From Lepidostoma basale (taxonomy: Eukaryota; Arthropoda; Insecta; Trichoptera; Lepidostomatidae), in the NCBI GenBank assembly GCA_022606425.2, contig JAHDVF020000517.1, positions 310,001 to 374,000 on the forward strand: a stretch of DNA of 64,000 nucleotides, given 5' to 3'. Of this stretch, positions 54,840 to 64,000 are shown piece by piece (the first letter of the stretch is position 1; each line of letters opens with the position of its first letter). Position numbers and translations under genes: made by a program. The notes below the pieces were generated by a model. It searched no databases and was not told where the DNA came from. It was given only the letters and a program-made list of their open reading frames with translations.

Positions 54840-55050
54840 AAGGACTATTTATTGTTACTTGAACAATGATGTTACACTCCATATTAAATAATTGATAAAA
54901 AATAAAAACGTCTGTTATTATAATTTATGAAAAAATGACACGTTTTGCCACATTTGATAAATCCTTAGAGAGGCGAAATATGTCAATCCCATAAACTATA
55001 ATATAATAAAACTTCTAGAAAGCAGACGTTTTCATTCGTATCTTTATAAG
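54840..55050. repeat. Hairpin element of the gaagttttattata family
   Basis: Left end 'tatttattgttacttgaaca' and right end 'ataaaacttctagaaagcag', with central gacacgttttgcc / ggcgaaatatgtc. Same family as 31970-32145 and 45440-45660. Confidence 0.65.
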
Positions 55051-55119
55051 GTTTTAAAAGCTTTGTGTAACTTCTTTCTCTTAGATGTTTTCGGGTCGTG
55101 TCTATCCCGTAAACTATCC

Positions 55120-55250
55120 ACTAATGTGTGTGTCTTCGACCGGTTTCGGTAGCTTGCTGCCATCTTCTGGTCATCTTCCAAAAGATGGCAGCGAACTGCC
55201 GAAAACGGTTGAAGAAACAAACATGAGTGGACTAAATAAATTTTAAATGT
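55120..55250. repeat. Hairpin element (ACCGGT hammerhead-like family, uninterrupted)
   Basis: Arms cgaccggtttcggtagcttg / agcgaactgccgaaaacggt. The left arm (minus) reads CAGAAGA-U-GGCAGC-AA-GCUACC-GAA-ACCGGU-C, with A in place of the conserved U of the core. Compare 28960-29570. Confidence 0.7.
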
Positions 55251-55574
55251 ATTTATTTTTATAATTTACAATGAACATTTCTACCAAACAAATAAAATAT
55301 CTTTTAAAATATGGTATATTTTATAAAATGAAACCGCACTCTAATGTCACTTCCATAAATGATAATAATACTTCCATAATAATAATATTTTCATCAACAT
55401 TTAATAGTCTTTAAGTATGATAATTGATATAATAGACTACTTTGAAAGATGTCTTTTAAACAACTTTTGTTCAATTATTACGCTTGCCAAATTTATAAAG
55501 AATTGATTTTTTTATATACTCGTATGTAGTTTTTCACTCATGTAAACCAAACTTTTTATAAATATTTAGAATAA

Positions 55575-55750
55575 AATTAACTATCACGTTTTCTTACCGA
55601 AGGTGTAAGCAAGCCTGCTTCTCTGGTATTCTTAATATATTTATTGTACATCGTATCATGCACGTACTTCGTTTCCTCCGATACCTTACGAGTCCGACTT
55701 TTAAGCTCGATTGATTTGATCATACCACGTTTTTCTTGGCCTACATATGT
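55575..55750 (-). mobile_element. Non-LTR 3' end (TTAG-type family, diverged)
   Basis: The plus strand shows tatcacgttttcttaccgaa, 'atcatgcacgtacttcg', ttgatttgatcataccacgt: the reverse complement of the family C-terminus with many changes. Confidence 0.6.
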
Positions 55751-55974
55751 TTCTTGTTCTAATTACACATTTAAAGTATATTTTTTCATCTTTAACATTT
55801 TATGAATATTGAATTATTTTAAGACAAGGGACAAAAAGCTTTCAGTTTTGGCGCTTATGAAATTCCTCCGATACATGTCGAGAAAAAAAATCATCGTAAT
55901 TATATTAAATATTTGAAATATTTTTTAATCATATCGATATAATTCATTTTATCAATGAAATAAAAAATTGGGTG

Positions 55975-56490
55975 TGGTGTGGACTTGTGTGGGAAAACGG
56001 ATCTACCGTGTGAAGTGATGGGGCAACTAAACAAGGCTGCAGTCATTTCAGGGTGCTTGAAGAATTCAATTCGGAAAAACTCTGATATGAAGATCAGCAG
56101 CAAAGTGAGAATTTATAAGACTTGTGTGCGACCTATCATGACATATGGGATCGAGTGCAGAACGAACACCACAATCACAAAAAACGCGCTGAGAGTGTCA
56201 GAATTGAAGACTGTATATACGTATATACTCGTATATGGCAAGACACTGCAAGAGATAAGGAATACACGGATAAGGGAGACCTGCGAGGTTAGGTGAGGAA
56301 GGCATAGGAGAAGATATTTGTATGCACAAGTGAGGAGAATGGATCCATCCAGACTTCCCTTCATTGTGTTACACGGCCAGCCCCATGGTAAACGACCCCC
56401 GGGCAGACCACCAAAGGGATGAATTGACAGCTGGGAGTCGACTTCGCAGGAGGCCAATTTCTCTTGAGAAACAGGCCACTAGGCCTATAC
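55975..56490 (+). mobile_element. Non-LTR retrotransposon C-terminal remnant (DSWESTSQE-type family)
   Basis: Open frame: GQLNKAAVISGCLKNSIRKN, KVRIYKTCVRPIMTYGIECR, then IRNTRIRETCEVR to a stop. Later frames give RPPKG and DSWESTSQEANFS. It is the end of the RT domain onward, matching 23810-24145 and reaching further 5'. Confidence 0.8.
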
Positions 56491-56879
56491 TAAGAATAAA
56501 AAAAAATTATTATTAAAAATTTACATCTTAATATTATTTCCTATTTGATAAAGAAAACTGCAAAAGGACGTTTATTTAATATTTTAATAGTAAAGGCGCG
56601 ATGGTCAATATGTTTGTAATACGCATATTTATATTTTATTGGTTACGGAAATGAAAATTTGACGTTATTGACACAGGTACATCACACACAGTACATTCAA
56701 TTTCACTGATTGAAGTATCATACATTGGTGGAGGTCGCAGGGAGCCGACTATTCCGATAAATTGAATACAAACTAATCTAACAGAGTAAGGTTGTTTGGC
56801 CAATCTATTAAGGATAGAAAACATAAATTGATCTCAGGTAGAGGGAGTCGTATTCCCAATAATGATTGCGGTTCGTTTT

Positions 56880-57170
56880 ACTATATTCCTGTACCGAGCG
56901 GTGTATCCTGGAGTTGTATCCTTTTAGTGAGAGCTGCAGAATAATTTATTATTAAGTTTTACCCTCGTAAAAATTTACGTAGTCACTAAAGTTTAATAGT
57001 TCCAAGTTGATATGAGAAACGTGATTCGCGTCCGAATCACGTGAGCGTTCTTTCCGAGACGGAGTTAATCAAGCAAAGATTCAACTCAATATTAATGCTT
57101 CCAGCGGCTGCCAATACTTTACTTGTTCCAAGAGCTAGAGATGCACAATTTGCTGAGTATTTCCGTTACT
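56880..57170. other. GC-richer unique block, candidate regulatory element
   Basis: Non-repetitive (gtaccgagcggtgtatcctg, gtgattcgcgtccgaatcac, gagacggagttaatcaagca) with no splice-bounded frame. gtgattcgcgtccgaatcac contains an imperfect palindrome. Function unknown. Confidence 0.3.
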
Positions 57171-57269
57171 TTTTTAAAAGCCAAATGAACAACCGCAATT
57201 CATAAAAAACACATTTCCACGATTCTTGTTTTAGTAAAGGTTTGGAAACATATTTTTTTTTACATTATT

Positions 57270-57690
57270 AAACTATCCATTGTTTTGGCCGAAACACTAG
57301 GGTACTCCAACATTACTAAATATTTTATTTTTTAAACACTTTATCATAAACTGTTAAATTATAATAATTTGTTTTATGTATTAAATTGTATTTTTATTTG
57401 ACGAGTATGTACCTAACTCAATTTCAGCAAGAATTTGAAATTATATGAAAGAAATTATTCAAATTGACATAGGAACAAATACACATTAAGGTTCGAAAAA
57501 TTACGAAAATTTGACATTTGATATATTATTGTAACACCTGATGATGTCAACATAGGTTGACAAAACAGCTATCGCGTGAAATAAAAATACAATTGTGATA
57601 CATAAAACAAATTATTTTAATTTAATAGCTTATAATGTTAAAGTATCATAGTGTTTCGGCCAAATAAGTGGACTACTTTTATTATAAACT
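57270..57690. repeat. Hairpin element (gtgtttcggcc family) with hammerhead-like motif
   Basis: Ends 'ccattgttttggccgaaaca' (left) and 'tagtgtttcggccaaataag' (right) in inverse orientation. Inside, the plus strand at 57535-57578 reads CAC-CUGAUGA-U-GUCAAC-AUAG-GUUGAC (6 pairs)-AAA-ACAGCUAU-C. GAA is changed to AAA, and the palindrome ACAGCTGT has one change. Confidence 0.7.
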
Positions 57691-57699
57691 AATACATAT

Positions 57700-57852
57700 A
57701 AAAATAAAAAATAAAAAAACGTTGTATTTAAACACGGTATGGTTATAATTGATGCCAACTAATTTCGCTTGAACGCAAGCTCCATCAGGGCAGTATAATT
57801 ACTAATTATCAATTAATTATCATAACCATACCGTGGTTAAACTAAAAGTGTT
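57700..57852. repeat. Hairpin element (ACTAGT family, copy 3)
   Basis: Left arm (minus): UGCC-CUGAUGG-A-GCUUG-CGUU-CAAGC-GAA-AUUAGU-U-GGCA, with one core change and one palindrome change. The right arm keeps only the outer part (ccataccgtggttaaac). Confidence 0.7.
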
Positions 57853-58020
57853 GTATGGTTTGAGATCATAATGATTAGGCTTATTTGTATAGCGCCGTTT
57901 TCGTAAATAACTCACCTCAAGGGAGCTTATCTATAAGTTTTAAATGTTTAACCACAAAGTGAGTGCTTCATATGAAAACTTTTATTATACGTATCACAAT
58001 ATATTTTTATGAGATAATTT

Positions 58021-58074
58021 TCACGAAAGCAGTTTTGCTAACCTATGTCGATATCATCAGGTGTTACAAACTAC
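58021..58074 (-). repeat. Hammerhead-like motif (same family as 57535-57578)
   Basis: Minus strand: CAC-CUGAUGA-U-AUCGACAUAGGUUAGC-AAA-ACUGCUUU-C-GUG. CAC and GUG pair as helix I. Helix II has mismatches and the G of GAA is A. Confidence 0.5.
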
Positions 58075-58299
58075 ATAAAGTTGTTAATTAATAAATAATT
58101 AACACCAAAATTGTGTTGTATTTCATTTAGGAGGCTAAAACTCTTCAAGAGTTGTATGGTCATAAGAAATGTATGTTACTTCAATAATTACTAAATCAAT
58201 ATATGATCATTCACCGTGATTGGTTTACTGCGCGCATGTCTTATATTAAATACCATAAAATAAAGATTAATTAAATACTTAAACGAAATATTAAAATAG

Positions 58300-58480
58300 T
58301 CTCATTTATAAAGTGAGTAATGCAAAGAAATCAAAAAAGTCTTCAAAAGGCTGGGCAAACTTTTTGTTCATTTAATTCGCCCTTCTGTTATGCAGGTTTC
58401 TTAAGTCACGTAACTTAAGCTTTAAAGGCCGTGAGATCCCGTTAAGCGGACTCAAATAAGGAAAACTTGGACAATGACGT
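58300..58480. other. GC-richer unique block
   Basis: Non-repetitive (ttcttaagtcacgtaactta, ggccgtgagatcccgttaag) with no frame. tgagtggacta-like repeat ends are absent. Confidence 0.2.
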
Positions 58481-58739
58481 TATGGTGAAAACTTTGCGAG
58501 GTCGAACATTTTTGTCGGAAGCTTTTCAAAGAATGTCTTCTCACAAAATTTAAAACGTATTTGAAGTTCAAACCAACTCAGAGCGTATTTAAAAACATCA
58601 AAAAGTTTCCAAGGGAAGACTTCAAACAATAATAAAAAGAAAACGAAGTATATGATCAGTTCTTGAATATTTGGGATTGCATTTTGATAAATTTCGTATA
58701 ATATAAACACTTTTTCATGAAATATTAAGTCATAGTCAC

Positions 58740-59045
58740 AAACTTCAGAGGTATTAATGAATAATCCAAGAATACTGAGAGAACTAAATCTATACGTTCC
58801 ACAAAGCTATAGCAGAGCAAGGGTGCATATATTATTTTATGCCCCAAATTGCCGCATGGAGGCCCATCGAAGTTCTCCTGTTTTGAAAGCGATTCGTCTT
58901 TTAAATGAGGTTGCAAATGAGATAGACCTCTTTGGATGCAATTATGGCGAATTTGTAAATACCCTTACGGTAAGGGCAACAAGGAAATAACTGGCATATT
59001 CCCATTCATATGTTATGTATATTTTTACATTAATTACGCGATGTA
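58740..59045 (+). mobile_element. Jockey-like non-LTR C-terminal remnant
   Basis: Open frame: NNPRILRELNLYVPQSYSRA, RVHILFYAPNCRMEAHRSSP, IRLLNEVANEIDLFGCNYGE, to a stop at 58988. Same polyprotein end as 39325-39755 (LTLFVPDNYLRQR...AIILLNRISSDVDIF). Confidence 0.75.
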
Positions 59046-59049
59046 AAGA

Positions 59050-59795
59050 GTTTTCAAGAAAATAATGATAATAATAATTTTAATAACAATAATAATAACT
59101 CAATTTATTGATATAACATAACGAATATCATGACAGATTATGAGAAAAAAAACATATTTCCTTGATCATTTACGGCCGAATCTAACATTTCTCAATAGAA
59201 CCATTTACATATTTTATAATTAATGGCTGTCCAAATTTTGGGCGTACATTAATTTTTTCTTTTTAGTTCCAATCCTAAGATTTGGTTTGCTGCAAGTCTA
59301 ATATCTTTCCTGGTTCTTGGAATGCCATTTGGTCGTTTAATGTGGTAGTTTCCCGTTATTATAAATAAATACTCGTATATGAAAATAAATATACATCTAA
59401 AAATATTAAGTTTTATTCCTCGTGTTCTTCTCTGATTCGTTAGCTTGATGCCATTATCTCGTATAAATCCAAATATATTTTCCCCAATTCGATATTTAAG
59501 CCTATAAAACGAATATAACATAAAATCTTAAAACCAGTTTGTAAGGTAAAAATTACCAATTTTTAAACTCGTAATAATAAAACAGAGTAAAACAATAAAA
59601 AAATAAATAGGCGAAAATCCGTAAGGCTGTCGTCCAAGAAAGAATAAGAGATTAGAATTTTGAATACAAGACAACGAGAGAGGAATACTTCGATTCTCTC
59701 CAAACGTAATTTAAAATGCTCACAATGCGCATGTCTAAGAACATTTCTGGATTATTTTGAAATTTGTTCTGATTATTTTTATATGACAGTAGTGT
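59050..59795. other. AT-rich stretch with a repeat shared with 12720-12835
   Basis: 59270-59360 (tttggtttgctgcaagtcta, cctggttcttggaatgcca, tttaatgtggtagtttcccg) is repeated in diverged form at 12735-12830. Function and class unknown. No gene seen. Confidence 0.45.
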
Positions 59796-59799
59796 AGAA

Positions 59800-60040
59800 A
59801 GCCGAGCCGAAGAGACCAGAGCAATCAAGATGCTGTACGCGTCTAGACCAACTGGAGTAAGACCTCTAGGAAGACCTAGACAGCGCCTAATGGACAATGT
59901 TCCAGCTGACCTGGCTAGGTTGGGCGAATCGGACTGCTGGAAGAAAAAGGCGCAGGATCGAGGAGCTTGGCGAAAAATCATCAAGGAGGCTAAAACTCTT
60001 CAAGAGTTGTATGGCCATGGGAAGTAAGTAAGTAAGTAGT
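59800..60040 (+). mobile_element. Non-LTR 3' end (AAGT-tailed, ELYG family), open frame
   Basis: Frame RAEETRAIKMLYASRPTGVR, PLGRPRQRLMDNVPADLARL, then KAQDRGAWRKIIKEAKTLQE and LYGHGK, stop, (AAGT)n at 60022-60037. Undamaged over this piece; compare 44635-45315. Confidence 0.85.
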
Positions 60041-60594
60041 GTAGAAAACAAATGGATAACTATTAGGTGTTGAGTTTGGTGATGAGTTGAGAAAAAAAAA
60101 AGATTTACATTCCGTCAAAAGTAAAAACTTATTACTGGTTACGATTGTACAGTAAATCAAGTTTTTATTGGTAAAAATTATTTACTTCCGTGAATATTTT
60201 CTGGGTTGTAACTAGAGACATATTATTACAGAAACGCCATAAAAAGTTGATTTTTATAGAACAATGAATTGAGCTATTTTGTATACGATTAAGATTCAAA
60301 TAATACATTAAGGCATTCGAATTCGGTCTATATTTTATACACTCGTATTCCTCAAAAGACGTCCGTTCATAAATATGTAATATCTAAAAAAACATTTTTG
60401 TATTGTGTTCGCTTAAAATAAACGACGAGATTTAGTAAATTATATATTTGAAGCTGACCTAAACCTACCATTATCATCAAATGAAAAATACTCGTATAAG
60501 CATAATATTTTATTGATATTATAATGTACGATATATTCATAAATTTGTGGCGTGAGTCCATTTTGAATAATGTATTTTTATTTTTTAGCTATTA

Positions 60595-60758
60595 CATTGA
60601 TTCTCGTGAAATGTGATAGGTAGCCAATCTATCGCCATTTTATTGTCACGTGAATTCTACACCAGACCAAAGACAGTGTGACAATCACACTGCCATCGCC
60701 GGGAACCTTCGGCATGGAACCTCCTTGCTCGTAACCACTCTGCCACGAAGGTCGTCGA
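60595..60758 (-). mobile_element. tRNA-derived SINE (minus strand)
   Basis: The same body (cacgtgaattctacaccaga, aaagacagtgtgacaatcac) and 'atcgccgggaa' as the other copies, but the B-box region is partly deleted (cgccgggaaccttcggc). Confidence 0.8.
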
Positions 60759-60794
60759 TATTAATAAGTAGTTTATTGGCCCATCACATTGGAG

Positions 60795-61160
60795 TTTTAA
60801 TTCCAATTTTTATGTATGGAAGCGAAGCATGGAACTCGCAGAATAAATGCGGTAGAAATGAGATCCTTTAGACCAGTGGTTCTGAATGAAAATGAGCTAA
60901 AACAAAAGGTCGCCGTAAACCTTGCGCGGACCCCCTGACGTTTTTCAGGGACCCCCAAATCAATTTTAATTTTCCACGAACTCCCTGAATGAGAATGAGC
61001 TAATAAAAAAATTCGCCTTACACCTTGCGCGGACCCCCTGACGTTGTTCAGGGGGTCCAAATCAATTTTTATTTTCAACGGACCCCCTGAATGATCCCGT
61101 GAGCCTCTGGGGGTCTGTACGGACCACTTTGGGAACCACTGCATTAGACGAACCGTTTGT
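60795..61160 (+). mobile_element. TTAG-family non-LTR remnant interrupted by a MITE
   Basis: 60795-60873 reads HIGVLIPIFMYGSEAWNSQN and RNEIL. It resumes at 61142 with cattagacgaaccgtttgtg, where intact copies read cttagacgaatgtgtgg (41118-41134). The MITE 60874-61141 lies between. Confidence 0.75.
60874..61141. mobile_element. hAT-like MITE with internal direct repeat
   Basis: Ends cagtggttct and gggaaccactg. Flanking 8-mers are ctttagac (60866-60873) and cattagac (61142-61149), 7 of 8 the same. The interior contains two copies of a roughly 95-base unit (ttgcgcggaccccctgacgt...tccctgaatgagaatgagct). 268 bases, no coding frame. Confidence 0.85.
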
Positions 61161-61379
61161 GTTTCGTTTTCTGTGGCCTTTCTTTAAAATTCTATATACC
61201 TGTATTCTTATTTATAATAGTGTCCTTTCTATAATAATCTACAAATATACATGTAATCTTAATAGTGATCATAGTTTTAACCCGTCTTAGGCATATTTTT
61301 TACCTTTACTCATATGTATAAAAAAAGGTATTGAAATTTTTTCCGTCTATAGCAAATAAATAAATAAGTATGTGTGATA

Positions 61380-61592
61380 AAAAGATAAACGACTGAGTTT
61401 CAAATGGCGATAATAGGAAGGAATGTTGAGCGGAAGAATGTACAATATTATCAACAAAATTATTAAAGGATGACTGCGTTGGTTTGGGCACATGAAGAAA
61501 TAATGGTTAAGGTAGTATACGTTAACGATGTGAATGGAGTACGAAGTCGAAAAAGGGCGAAAATATGGCATGACTAAATCAATAAATTTTTG
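61380..61592 (+). mobile_element. Non-LTR remnant (TTAG-type family, old)
   Basis: Across frames reads INKIIKG-LRWFGHMKK and VNDVNGVRSRKRAKIWHD, matching NKIMKGSLRWFGHMKR and VNDVNGTRNRGRPRKTWHD of 41127-41501. Confidence 0.65.
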
Positions 61593-61693
61593 TAATGGTT
61601 TTAATTTCGAATATGGCTGCCTTCGAGCAAATGATTAGTTTGGTTATTCCACTTGACTTTCCTCAACATTTTTTTCCATTCACAGTACTTCTG

Positions 61694-64000
<2,307 letters not shown>

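Noticed and set aside
3031..61592. Reverse-transcriptase-related open frames as host genes
   Set aside because: All are 5'-truncated retrotransposon ends with family tails; none has splice sites or context of a host gene.

Overview
The window is AT-rich insect DNA, most likely from a moth or butterfly. This rests on style: AT-rich introns, many dead non-LTR retrotransposon 3' ends with short-repeat tails, a tRNA-derived SINE, mariner and hAT relics, and many small hairpin elements. No species can be named. Everything was read by eye: exon borders are codon-consistent to the base, while most repeat borders are good to about 10-30 bases.

One host gene is recognised. It lies on the minus strand, and seven coding exons span 42511 down to 19981. 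It encodes immunoglobulin domains 2 and 3 and the C-terminus of a three-Ig, GPI-anchored neuronal adhesion protein of the DIP (Dpr-interacting protein)/lachesin family. All junctions are phase 1 with GT-AG borders. The exons are 42353-42511 and 41780-41908 (Ig2), 32512-32649 and 23610-23759 (Ig3), 22566-22616 and 21968-22036 (linker), and 19981-20096 (stop codon and hydrophobic tail). I did not find the signal peptide or Ig1 exons, which should lie at higher coordinates and probably outside the window. Introns of about 9.1 and 8.8 kb, and the flanks, are packed with mobile elements.

Mobile DNA by region: 0-1.2 kb, a solo LTR and hairpin fragments; 3-7.2 kb, a cluster of non-LTR 3' ends; 8-9.6 kb, a TIR element and a 285-bp near-palindrome; 12.4-14.7 kb, non-LTR remnants, one inserted in a SINE; 16.6-17.6 kb, a palindromic element and a hAT-like MITE; 23-30 kb, non-LTR remnants, including one inside a hairpin element; 34-41 kb, hairpin elements, a SINE and a Tigger-like relic; 44.6-47 kb, a non-LTR remnant and a nearly intact mariner; 51 kb, a Penelope-like remnant with a GIY-YIG domain; 55-61 kb, non-LTR remnants and a hAT-like MITE with its target duplication; 61.7-64 kb, a decayed 2-kb DNA transposon inside a long (TA)n tract.

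The most interesting pattern is that the small hairpin families share one design. About twenty loci contain CTGANGA, then a short stem-loop, then GAA followed by a 6-base palindrome ending in T (ACATGT, ACTAGT, ACCGGT and others). The best copies also have complementary flanks. This is the layout of a type I hammerhead ribozyme with a minimal palindromic helix III. One such motif lies just downstream of the Penelope-like remnant on the same strand, which fits the known link between Penelope-like elements and hammerhead ribozymes. The best single copy is 36355-36403.
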